A stretch of 35,102 bases of DNA, taken from positions 1-35,102 of the forward strand of contig CAIWXH010000648.1 in assembly GCA_903916565.1 (NCBI GenBank). Direction: 5' to 3'. A program made the position numbers and the translations under genes. The notes beneath the pieces are model-generated. The model saw only the letters and a list, made by a program, of their open reading frames with translations. It was not told the origin of the DNA and made no database searches. This stretch comes from an uncultured Oscillochloris sp. GTDB taxonomy: Bacteria; Chloroflexota; Chloroflexia; Chloroflexales; Chloroflexaceae. Below, piece after piece: positions 9,147-17,385 of this stretch. How positions within the stretch are numbered: the stretch's first letter is position 1; each line of letters begins with the position of its first letter.

Positions 9147-9175
9147 TTGACACCCCCCGATATTCGTGGTACTAT
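9147..9175 (+). promoter_or_regulatory. Sigma70-like promoter for the arsA-csmA operon
   Basis: TTGACA (9147-9152) - 17 nt - TACTAT (9170-9175), about 140 nt upstream of the ATG at 9326. Confidence 0.7.
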
Positions 9176-9325
9176 TCCGGCACAGCCATGAATAGTCTCG
9201 TTAGCACCCATCACTGTACATTTTTGCCATTTAAGCAAAAAACGCTGACCCGGCATGGGCCGGTTCTCTGGCTCTAGTACCCGCCTATATGTGTCGCTGA
9301 GCGCTCCGCTCCTGGAAAGGCTACG

Positions 9326-10525
9326 ATGCGAACCCTCATCTTTACGGGCAAAGGCGGCGTCGGCAAAACGAGCGTGGCTGCGTCCACTGCTCTGCGTGCG
9401 GCCGATATGGGTCTGCGTACCCTGGTGATGAGTACCGACCCGGCCCACAGTCTTGCTGACTCGCTCGATCTCGAAGGCCCGCTTGGTCCTGAGCCTGTGC
9501 GTGTAGCGCCTAACCTTGACGCCCTTGAGGTTAGTATTTACCACGATATCGAAAACAACTGGGGTATTGTGCGCGAGCACTTTTCGCAGTTGATGGCCGA
9601 GCAGGGCGTCGAAGGTATTCTCGCTGACGAGATGAGCGTTCTTCCTGGTATGGAGGAGGCGTTTCCGCTCCTTCGGATCAAGAAGCACAAAGATCAGGGC
9701 GATTATGATCTGCTCGTGATCGACTGTGCCCCTACTGGTGAGACGTTGCGCCTGCTCTCGGCGCCCGAGACCTTCAAGTGGGCGATGGGGATGCTGCGCG
9801 GGGCTGAGAAGTTTGTGATCAAGCCGCTCCTGCGGCCGATGAGCAAGATTAACCCCACGCTGAGCAAGATGATTGCCCCGACCGAAGTCTACGACGCGGT
9901 CGATGACATGTTCTCGCAGATGGTCGGCGTCACCGAGACACTCTCCAACCCGCTTGAGACTTCGGTGCGCTTGGTCATGAACCCCGAGAAGATGGTGATT
10001 AAGGAGAGCCAGCGTGCGCTCACCTATCTCTCCATGTATGGTATGACCGTTGACACGGTAGTGGTTAATAAAATCCTGCCGGTGGATCAGGACAGTGGGT
10101 ACCTCAATCACTGGAAGGACGTGCAGCAGCGCTATCTTCTGGATGTGCAGCACTCGTTCTCGCCGGTGCCGATTCGCCATGTGCCCTACTACGCCGAAGA
10201 GGTGGTGGGCCTGGTGAAGTTGCGGGCGATGGGGCTTGATATCTATGGCGATAGCGATCCTACGGCGATTGTTTACAAAGAGTCGCCGATGGACATCGCC
10301 AAGTTGCCTGATGGGACGTATCGCGTTAAGCTTAAGCTTCCCTTCGCTGACGTCAGTCAGCTTGATCTGTTTCAGAATGGCGATGAGTTGGTCATCCAGA
10401 TCGGCGACTTCCGCCGCATCATGACCCTGCCTACGAGCCTGGCGGGCCAGGAGGCAGGGCAGGCCGAGATGGAAGGTGACTGGCTTATTGTTCCGTTCTT
10501 TGCGGCGAGCGGCGTTCGCCGTTAG
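9326..10525 (+). CDS. ArsA/GET3-family ATPase with C-terminal HSP20-like domain (paralog 1)
   Basis: P-loop GKGGVGKTSVAAS, STDPAHSLADSL, DCAPTGETLRLLS; C-terminal YRVKLKLPFADVSQLDLFQNGDELVIQIGDFRR. Confidence 0.93.
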   Translation: MRTLIFTGKGGVGKTSVAASTALRAADMGLRTLVMSTDPAHSLADSLDLEGPLGPEPVRVAPNLDALEVSIYHDIENNWGIVREHFSQLMAEQGVEGILADEMSVLPGMEEAFPLLRIKKHKDQGDYDLLVIDCAPTGETLRLLSAPETFKWAMGMLRGAEKFVIKPLLRPMSKINPTLSKMIAPTEVYDAVDDMFSQMVGVTETLSNPLETSVRLVMNPEKMVIKESQRALTYLSMYGMTVDTVVVNKILPVDQDSGYLNHWKDVQQRYLLDVQHSFSPVPIRHVPYYAEEVVGLVKLRAMGLDIYGDSDPTAIVYKESPMDIAKLPDGTYRVKLKLPFADVSQLDLFQNGDELVIQIGDFRRIMTLPTSLAGQEAGQAEMEGDWLIVPFFAASGVRR

Positions 10526-10585
10526 CTCGCGCAGCTCGAGGGTGGCTTCCCCATTGCGCCCTCGGGGTCTTCCACTGGGGTCTAC

Positions 10586-10600
10586 CGGGGCTAAACCCCG
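10586..10600 (+). promoter_or_regulatory. Small hairpin in the arsA-csmA intergenic region
   Basis: CGGGG-ctaaa-CCCCG; no U-tract, so possibly a processing or stability element. Confidence 0.4.
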
Positions 10601-10628
10601 TAAGCCTATTAGGGTGTACGCTTAGGTT

Positions 10629-10636
10629 AAGGAGGT
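10629..10636 (+). promoter_or_regulatory. Strong Shine-Dalgarno for csmA
   Basis: AAGGAGGT, 6 nt upstream of the ATG at 10643. Confidence 0.75.
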
Positions 10637-10642
10637 GTACGG

Positions 10643-10885
10643 ATGGCCGTTACACGAGGCTGGTTCTCGGAGTCTGCGGGCACGGTCGCGCAGATCGGCG
10701 ACATCATGTTCCAGGGCCACTGGCAGTGGATCTCCAATCTGCTCCAGGGCACGTCGGCTGCGGTCGAGACCATCAACCGCAACGCTTACCCGGGCATTGC
10801 CCGCAGCGGCAGCGGTGAGGGTGTTTTCACCACTTCGGATGTGGGCTTCCGCCCGAAGCGCATTCGGTCGCGTTTCACTCGCTAG
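10643..10885 (+). CDS. csmA: Chlorosome baseplate bacteriochlorophyll a-binding protein CsmA
   Basis: 80 aa: GWFSESAGTVAQIGDIMFQGHWQWISNLLQGTSAAVETINRNAYPGIARSGSGEG...FRPKRIRSRFTR; the FQGHWQW core with its His recognised as Chloroflexaceae CsmA. Confidence 0.93.
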   Translation: MAVTRGWFSESAGTVAQIGDIMFQGHWQWISNLLQGTSAAVETINRNAYPGIARSGSGEGVFTTSDVGFRPKRIRSRFTR

Positions 10886-10898
10886 TAGTGAGCGGGGG

Positions 10899-10950
10899 AC
10901 TGGATACAGGGTACAGTCGCAACGCTCTGTATCTTGTATCCAGTTTTCTC
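10899..10950 (+). terminator. Rho-independent terminator/attenuator after csmA
   Basis: 18-bp stem ACTGGATACAGGGTACAG / CTGTATCTTGTATCCAGT (with two G.U pairs), 10-nt loop, then TTTTCTC. Confidence 0.8.
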
Positions 10951-10961
10951 TATCTTCGACC

Positions 10962-12191
10962 ATGATTAGTTTGCTTTACCACAGTCATACCGTCGTCCCC
11001 AATCATCTCACCGAACTCGAGGCGATGAGCCTGATCGAGTCCGATGAGCAGATTTTGATTGCCCTCGACGGTGTGTTGCTCGACGGCAATGGGCGTCGCC
11101 TGAGCGGTCCTACGCTCCACGACTATTGTCTGGTGACGAGTCTGCGTGTAATCCTTTGGGCACGCGACTATGGTCGCCACCTCTGCTGCGCCTTCCCGCT
11201 GGCTGAATTGACGACCGTTGAAGGGGCGGGGGTTGACCCGATCCATGCCCAGATCCAGCTGTCTTTTGCTGCCCCTGATGAGGACGATCAGCACTTCACC
11301 CTGACCCTGCTTCCACTCGCTAATCTCCAGGCCGCGCTGACCCTGTTACGTACGGCTAGTGAGACGGCACGCGAGTTGGCCGCCGAGGGTGTCGATTCAC
11401 GCGAGGCTGGTGTCGAGATTATGGCTGTTCTTGGCGAGCAGATCTATGGTCATGTCGATGGTCTGCGCCCCGGTGAGACCCCCTATCGCTGGCCCGGTGC
11501 CGCCGCTAGTCATAGTCAGCCCGTTAGCCCCGCCCCGGCCTTCGCCCATGACCCCGCCAGTTTGCCGCCTGGTCAGTTCTACACCGCTAGTCGCCTTGCG
11601 CGCTCAGCATGGGATACGCTCCGTCGCTCGATCCGTGAGGCCGATTTGCCGATTGAGCTGAATAGCGGTAGCCTGCGCGAGTTGACTGAGGCCGTCCGTG
11701 CCATCAATGAACTTGTGCATACGGTCGCTACGAATCCGAGCGCCCAGCAGATGGCTATGGCCTTTATCAATCGTAATCAGGGTGGCCCCGCTGCTCCCGC
11801 CGCTACCCCGCCTGAGACTGCCCAGCGCGGTACAACGCAGCGCCCGGTCACGCCAAGTTCGGCTCCCGCTGCGGCGGCTGGCGCTGCCGATGCGACGGCA
11901 AGCGCCTTCTATCACGAGATTCCCCTGCGCCGTCGTGGTGCCCCGCATCCCGGACAAGGTACGACCGAGCCTTCAGTTGAGCGACCCGTCGAGCCGACGC
12001 AGCATGGCTCTGGCGCGTACCAAGCCGACGCCCCCGTCCCTGACCGTCGCGAGATTCCGCTCCGTCGCCGTGGCCCGGATACGGTAGCCCCTCGACCGTT
12101 GGCTCATGGACACTTGCCCGCCGCAGTCAGCGGCTCGGGCGATGCTGGCCTAGACGACGGCTCGCCGACGCTCGATAACCGCCACCAGTAA
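10962..12191 (+). CDS. PH-like domain protein with disordered Pro/Ala-rich C-terminus (paralog A)
   Basis: N-terminus DEQILIALDGVLLDGNGRRLSGPTLHDYCLVTSLRVILWARDYG shares a motif with the 12256 ORF; C-terminal repeated EIPLRRRG. Start placed at ATG 10962, since the ORF-track start at 10635 overlaps csmA. Confidence 0.75.
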   Translation: MISLLYHSHTVVPNHLTELEAMSLIESDEQILIALDGVLLDGNGRRLSGPTLHDYCLVTSLRVILWARDYGRHLCCAFPLAELTTVEGAGVDPIHAQIQLSFAAPDEDDQHFTLTLLPLANLQAALTLLRTASETARELAAEGVDSREAGVEIMAVLGEQIYGHVDGLRPGETPYRWPGAAASHSQPVSPAPAFAHDPASLPPGQFYTASRLARSAWDTLRRSIREADLPIELNSGSLRELTEAVRAINELVHTVATNPSAQQMAMAFINRNQGGPAAPAATPPETAQRGTTQRPVTPSSAPAAAAGAADATASAFYHEIPLRRRGAPHPGQGTTEPSVERPVEPTQHGSGAYQADAPVPDRREIPLRRRGPDTVAPRPLAHGHLPAAVSGSGDAGLDDGSPTLDNRHQ

Positions 12192-12255
12192 CGACGCGCG
12201 TGCGTCATGGCACCTTGCCGCCACCAGTGGCAGTCAAACAGGCACTAGACAGGGA

Positions 12256-13749
12256 ATGACTATGAGCACTCGCCCGTATCTCGGCGTTAATGTTAACGCG
12301 GCCAGCGCCGATGAAGTGCGCGTTCGCGGACTGCTTGAGGATGGCGAAACGCTGCTTGCGCTCTTCGATGGCGTGCTGCTTGACCAAAATCGCCGCCGTG
12401 TCGGTGGCATTGCCCTCTCTGACTTTGTTATCCTCACTGATCGCCGCGTGATCACATGGGCGCGTGGCCTCTTTAACGATGCGGTCGATAGCTTCCCTTG
12501 GAAGGATGTCGATGTCGTGCAGGCCGAGACCTGGGATCCTTGGCACGGTCGAGTGCATCTGGCCTTCCGTCTACCTAGCATTGCGCCCCGCAAGCGCCGG
12601 ATCGCAGTTCAAGGTATGACTGAGGAGCCTGGTAGCGGCGAACGCTTGGTCATGAATACCCTTGACTATATGCCGGTCGATGATGTCGCCGTTTTTGCCC
12701 GCATGGTCGAGTTGGTAGGTGATCAGATCGTTAATGCGGTCGATAGCGCAGAGTTGATTGCCAATTTCTTCGCTGAGTTCCACCCCAGCGAGCGTGTGTC
12801 GCTTCAGTCGGTTTTCGATACGTCGCCTGAACCCACTGCCCCGGTGCCGGTGCCCGAACTGGTTGCCCAGAAGAGTGCGCGCAAGCGCTGGTGGCAGATT
12901 GGTCGCGCTGGCGAAGAGCAGCAGGAGTTGACGCCGCCCAGCGACTCGAGTAATTTGGTTTCCGCCTACGAGAGCCAGCGTCCTGGCGGTTCTAGCATCG
13001 TTTCCGGCACGCTCGTCGGCAACAATGCTCCGCCTGGGATGTCGGCTAGTGCTACGAACTCGATGCTGATCCAGATGTCTGACCAACTGGGCGTCTACGA
13101 GGTTAGTCGCACGCTGCGCCTTTTCCTTGAGGCACCTCGGCGCATGGCCCGCAGTATTCGCCGCGCTGGCGAGGCCGTGGGCGGAGCCACCGAGATGATG
13201 AGCGGCCTCCAGGACTCGCGGGTGCGGCGTAATGCGATGCGTGGCCTCTATATGTCTGTAGCGCACCAAGAGGCCCAGGGTGGCCCCATGGCGAGCATTG
13301 GCCCAGTCGTGCGGGCGGCGGTGCGTTTTGCCGAGCCGCTTGAGGAAGAGCAGGATCAGCAGCAGGCCTCGCGCCGCGTTCAGGTGCGCTCTAGTGTTAG
13401 GGGGCGCCGGCCCCCAACACCGGTCGAGACTGAGATTGATGAGGCGGCACAGCGGAATGACGAGCCGCGTCAGGCTCCTTCTTTGGTAGATCCGACCGCT
13501 ACCCCAACAGTGACTAGGCCCGACCCGCTGAAGCGCAGTATTAGTGTCCGTAAGGTTGCCCCCCCAACGAGCGAGGCACCCGAGGTGCCCGAAGTGCCCG
13601 AGGATCAGCCACAGCGGGTTGCCCCAGTGCGCCGTATCGCGGTCGGTCGGACGGGTAGTCAGGCCGCCGAACCTGTTCTTAACGGTAATGGCAGGGCAGT
13701 GGGCCAGCATAGCAACGGTGTCCATCGACCAGACGACGAGAATGCCTGA
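12256..13749 (+). CDS. PH-like domain protein with disordered C-terminus (paralog B)
   Basis: GETLLALFDGVLLDQNRRRVGGIALSDFVILTDRRVITWARGLFNDAVDSFPWKDVDVV resembles a bacterial PH/short-PH fold; paralogous to 10962-12191. Confidence 0.75.
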   Translation: MTMSTRPYLGVNVNAASADEVRVRGLLEDGETLLALFDGVLLDQNRRRVGGIALSDFVILTDRRVITWARGLFNDAVDSFPWKDVDVVQAETWDPWHGRVHLAFRLPSIAPRKRRIAVQGMTEEPGSGERLVMNTLDYMPVDDVAVFARMVELVGDQIVNAVDSAELIANFFAEFHPSERVSLQSVFDTSPEPTAPVPVPELVAQKSARKRWWQIGRAGEEQQELTPPSDSSNLVSAYESQRPGGSSIVSGTLVGNNAPPGMSASATNSMLIQMSDQLGVYEVSRTLRLFLEAPRRMARSIRRAGEAVGGATEMMSGLQDSRVRRNAMRGLYMSVAHQEAQGGPMASIGPVVRAAVRFAEPLEEEQDQQQASRRVQVRSSVRGRRPPTPVETEIDEAAQRNDEPRQAPSLVDPTATPTVTRPDPLKRSISVRKVAPPTSEAPEVPEVPEDQPQRVAPVRRIAVGRTGSQAAEPVLNGNGRAVGQHSNGVHRPDDENA

Positions 13750-13818
13750 GCTACGCTGTGTGATTGGTGTCGGGTCAGGTATCCTGGCATCAATCGTACA
13801 TCCTGATCGTATATCTAC

Positions 13819-15051
13819 ATGACGCGTGTCATTATCTACTCGGGTAAGGGCGGCACTGGCAAGACCACGATTTCGGCGTCTACGGCGACCCTGCTGGCGC
13901 GTTCTGGTCGCCGGACGCTGGTGCTTTCAAGCGACCCGGCCCACTCGCTCGCCGACGCAATCGGTGTGCCGATCAGCCGTGACCGGCCAACTGCCATCAT
14001 TCCAGGACTCTATGGCCTTGAAGTGGACACGACCTACGAGTGGCGCCATAACTTGGGCGGTTTCCAGCAATTTGTTGCCTCGACCTATTCGAACCGTGGG
14101 GTTGACCGCTCGACCGCAGCCGAGTTGGCTAATCAGCCCGGCCTCGATGAGATTCTTGCGCTCCAGCGGGTGATGGATGAGGCCCAGAGCGGGCGGTGGG
14201 ACGCAATTGTCCTTGATACGGCACCAACCGGTAATACCCTGCGCCTGCTCGCGTACCCTGAGATGATTATCGGCGGTGACGCGGGCAAGAAGTTCTTCCG
14301 GGTCTATCGCGGTCTAGCCAATATTGCTAGACCCTTTAAGCGCGACCTGCCGAACGACCGCTTCTTCGACGAGGTTGGTACGCTCCTTGAGCGTATGGAT
14401 CAGTTGGCGAATTTCTTGCTCAGCCCCGAGATCTCGTTGCGCCTCGTGCTCAATCCTGAGAAGTTACCGCTACTTGAGACCCGCCGCGCCTATACCTTCC
14501 TCAACCTCTACGGGATGATGGTTGATGCGGTCATGGTGAATAAGATTCTGCCCCGCCGCTCTGACCTTGGCCCCTACTTCGACTACTGGGTTAGTCTCCA
14601 GCGCGGCTATCTCCAAGAGATTGATGACAGCTTCGCACCCACGCCGATCTTCCGCACGGTGCTGCAGGAAGGCGAGCCAATTGGCATCCCGGCGCTTGAG
14701 GCGATTGGGCGGGCCACGTTTGGCGAGACCGATGCAGGCGCGTTGCTCTTCGACGAGCGGCCGATCTGGCTTGAGCAGTGGAATGAAGAGGGCGAACTAG
14801 GCAAGTACGAGCTGTGTATGAAGTTGCCCTTTGTCGAAGCGGGTGAGCCGTTTCAGCTCTCGCGCAGTGGCCCGGATCTTGGGGTGAGTGTCGGTCGCTT
14901 GCAGCGTACGATTGCCCTGCCCCGGATCCTCTATGACTGTGGGATGGGGCAACATCGTTACGAGAGCGGCGTGCTGCGCCTGGAGTTCCGAGAGGGTGAG
15001 GGCCTTACTCCCGCCGATGAGTCCGATGAACTGCGGGTTGAGGCCGCCTGA
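13819..15051 (+). CDS. ArsA/GET3-family ATPase with C-terminal HSP20-like domain (paralog 2)
   Basis: GKGGTGKTTISAS, SSDPAHSLADAI, DTAPTGNTLRLLA; C-terminal YELCMKLPFVEAGEPFQLSRSGPDLGVSVGRLQRTIALP. Confidence 0.93.
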   Translation: MTRVIIYSGKGGTGKTTISASTATLLARSGRRTLVLSSDPAHSLADAIGVPISRDRPTAIIPGLYGLEVDTTYEWRHNLGGFQQFVASTYSNRGVDRSTAAELANQPGLDEILALQRVMDEAQSGRWDAIVLDTAPTGNTLRLLAYPEMIIGGDAGKKFFRVYRGLANIARPFKRDLPNDRFFDEVGTLLERMDQLANFLLSPEISLRLVLNPEKLPLLETRRAYTFLNLYGMMVDAVMVNKILPRRSDLGPYFDYWVSLQRGYLQEIDDSFAPTPIFRTVLQEGEPIGIPALEAIGRATFGETDAGALLFDERPIWLEQWNEEGELGKYELCMKLPFVEAGEPFQLSRSGPDLGVSVGRLQRTIALPRILYDCGMGQHRYESGVLRLEFREGEGLTPADESDELRVEAA

Positions 15052-15108
15052 GGTGTTTCTCGTTTGTACCTTGCCAGGACTTGACGGGCTACGGCGTACG
15101 GACGGATC

Positions 15109-16218
15109 ATGCAAATCCTGATCTTCTCGGGTTACAACCAGATTCTTCAGAGCGCGGCAGCCGTGGCGACCGCCTGTCACGCCGCCCGGCGCGGCAAGCG
15201 CGTGTTGCTTGCCTCGGCTGGGCCAGCCCATCTCACTGGCGCAATGCTTGGGCAGAGCCTGGGTCCGCGCCCACTTGAGCTTGAGTCACATCTGGCTGCG
15301 TTGGAGATCAATTCGATTGAAGAGCTCGGGACGCTCTGGGATGCCACACGGGGCGGTATCCGTGGCGTGATGACCTCGCGCCTGCGTGAAATTGGCCCGG
15401 AAGAGTTGCCCGCCTTCCCTGGGATCGATGCGATTGGGGCGATTATTGTCGCCGACCGTGCCCGCAAGATGAATCGCTTTGACCTAATGGTTGTCGATGG
15501 GCCGATGCCCAATAGTCTGACCGGGGCGCTCTCGCTGCCCGATGCCTTGCGCTGGCTCACACGGCAGATCTTTGGCCTTGATCGTGGGCCTGGTCAGTCA
15601 CGTAGCTCGCAAGAGGCCGCGATTTTTCCTGCGGCGCTGATCGCACCATCGGCCCAGGCTCCGCTACAGAGTCTTCGTATCTACCTAGAGGATCAGCGTG
15701 CGAGCATTAGCACCGATACCGGTGCCCGCGTGCGGCTAGTCGCTACACCTGAAGAGCTAGCCTTGCCATCGGTGCGCGCTTCGCTTACGGCACTTGGCCT
15801 GTATGGCATGGCTTGTGATGAGTTACTTGTCATCGGTCAACCGGCTCAAGTTGATGATGTCTATCGTCACGAATTTTCACCCCAGACGAGTAAAGCCCGT
15901 CCCGTTCTACGGGTCAGTGAGTTGCCTAGTGCCCCAGCCATTCGTGATACCTGGGCGCTGCGCGGCGCAGCGCTCTATCGTGACGGTGACGTCTTCGACC
16001 ACACAAGCGCTGTGCGCTCCAGCGCACATGAGCGCGAGGTCAAGCTTTACATTCCCTTCCTTGATCCGAAGATGCTCGATATCGCACTCGCCAATGAGGA
16101 GGTGCTGGTGCGTCTCGGCACCCTCCGCCGCCATGTGCTGCTTCCCGGTATCGCGGCTGGAGGGCGCCTGCGGGCTAAGGTTGACCCCGACGAGGTGCTG
16201 CGACTCTGGATTGAGTAG
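15109..16218 (+). CDS. ArsA-family pseudo-ATPase (paralog 3, Walker A lost)
   Basis: Collinear with the other two (MQILIFSGYNQILQSAAAVATACHAARRGKRVLLASAGPAHLTGA...; LVATPEELALPSVRASLTALGLYGMACDELLVI; C-terminal HSP20-like VKLYIPFLDPKMLDIALANEEVLVRLGTLRRHVLLP), but the P-loop is replaced by GYNQILQS. Confidence 0.88.
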   Translation: MQILIFSGYNQILQSAAAVATACHAARRGKRVLLASAGPAHLTGAMLGQSLGPRPLELESHLAALEINSIEELGTLWDATRGGIRGVMTSRLREIGPEELPAFPGIDAIGAIIVADRARKMNRFDLMVVDGPMPNSLTGALSLPDALRWLTRQIFGLDRGPGQSRSSQEAAIFPAALIAPSAQAPLQSLRIYLEDQRASISTDTGARVRLVATPEELALPSVRASLTALGLYGMACDELLVIGQPAQVDDVYRHEFSPQTSKARPVLRVSELPSAPAIRDTWALRGAALYRDGDVFDHTSAVRSSAHEREVKLYIPFLDPKMLDIALANEEVLVRLGTLRRHVLLPGIAAGGRLRAKVDPDEVLRLWIE

Positions 16219-16284
16219 CGGTCGAGTATAGGTTATGGCGCTTGTGCAGTCGGCCAGGGTTACGACTTGCTACAGAGGCTAACG

Positions 16285-17289
16285 ATGGGCAGTTCAGTGC
16301 CGAACACAGCAGAGGTTGAGCGCCCGGCCCTCAACCTTCAGGCTGCTACCGAGAAATACCGAACGTACCGCGCTGAGGTCGATGCTCATCTGGCTGGACA
16401 CCTGAGCAGCACAGAGCGGGAGCGACTTGAGGCTGCGCTACGCCTGATGGACGAGGCGCGCTTTGTCGAGATCAACGGGGTTGTCCATCACTACATGGAT
16501 TATGGGCCACGCGATGGTGAACCCCTCGTGCTGATCCATGGTTGGGACTGCTCGTCGTATTGGTGGCATCATATTATTGATCCCCTGGTGGCCGTAGGGT
16601 ATCGCATTATCCTGTACGATCTGAAGGGCCATGGGTTCTCAGATAGCGACCCGCAGATGGGCTACCGAGTGGCCGACTTCAGCGATGATCTGAAGGCGCT
16701 AGGTGATGCCCTAAAACTGCCGGCGCACCACGTAGCAGCTTTCTCGCTGGGTGCCTTCGTAGCCCTGCACTATGCGGCGAACAACGCGGCGCGGGTGCGT
16801 TCACTGGTTTTCTTTAACTTCAGCCTGCTCACCTATAATGCAGTGGCCGCCGCCATGACCCCGGCGACGCTGGATTTCGTCTTCAACAAGATGCTCCGCC
16901 CCATCGAGAAGCGTGGGCTGTGGTGGATTCCGTATATCTACGCCCGGCTGGTGCTGTCCAAGAATGCCGCTTCGGTGAGCGATGTCAAGCTGGCGACCTT
17001 GAGCCTGCGCTGCTGCGATCCCCAGGCGATCCGCATCTCGGCGGAAGAGTTGGCCCGCCGCGATGTGCTTGACCCGTTGCCCGATCAGATGCGGCGCGTG
17101 CAACAGCCAACCCTGCTGGTGGCGGGGTCAGGTGACCCGATTATGCGCCCTCAAGATGGACGCAAGCTGATGCAGTTGGCGCCCCATGGTCAATACATTG
17201 AGGTGCCGCGCTGCGGTCACCTTATTCTGTTTGAGTTGCCCGATCAGGTGGTACAGATCTTGCGACTCTTTCTGCGTGAGGTTCGTTAG
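16285..17289 (+). CDS. Alpha/beta hydrolase
   Basis: LIHGWDCSSYWWHHIIDPLVAVGYRIILYDLKGHGFSDS; nucleophile elbow AFSLGAF; C-terminal CGHLILFELPDQV. TTG at 16267 is an alternative start. Confidence 0.85.
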   Translation: MGSSVPNTAEVERPALNLQAATEKYRTYRAEVDAHLAGHLSSTERERLEAALRLMDEARFVEINGVVHHYMDYGPRDGEPLVLIHGWDCSSYWWHHIIDPLVAVGYRIILYDLKGHGFSDSDPQMGYRVADFSDDLKALGDALKLPAHHVAAFSLGAFVALHYAANNAARVRSLVFFNFSLLTYNAVAAAMTPATLDFVFNKMLRPIEKRGLWWIPYIYARLVLSKNAASVSDVKLATLSLRCCDPQAIRISAEELARRDVLDPLPDQMRRVQQPTLLVAGSGDPIMRPQDGRKLMQLAPHGQYIEVPRCGHLILFELPDQVVQILRLFLREVR

Positions 17290-17385
17290 CGGTAACGGGT
17301 GGGCAGGGGGTGGCCTGCGATAGTGGCAAGCGTGCATTATGGCTTCAAATCGGCCTAGCACGGGTTCAGGTGAGGGAAGAAGGTT

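Noticed and set aside
8936-10180. 414-aa minus-strand ORF
   Set aside because: Fully antisense to the well-supported ArsA gene; composition (His/Arg-rich, no domain motifs) typical of antisense reading frames in high-GC DNA.
12571-13725. 384-aa minus-strand ORF
   Set aside because: Antisense shadow of the PH-like protein gene.
9326-16218. Arsenite resistance operon
   Set aside because: ArsA homologs are present but no arsB/acr3, arsC, arsR or arsD-like genes were seen; csmA and HSP20-like domains point elsewhere.
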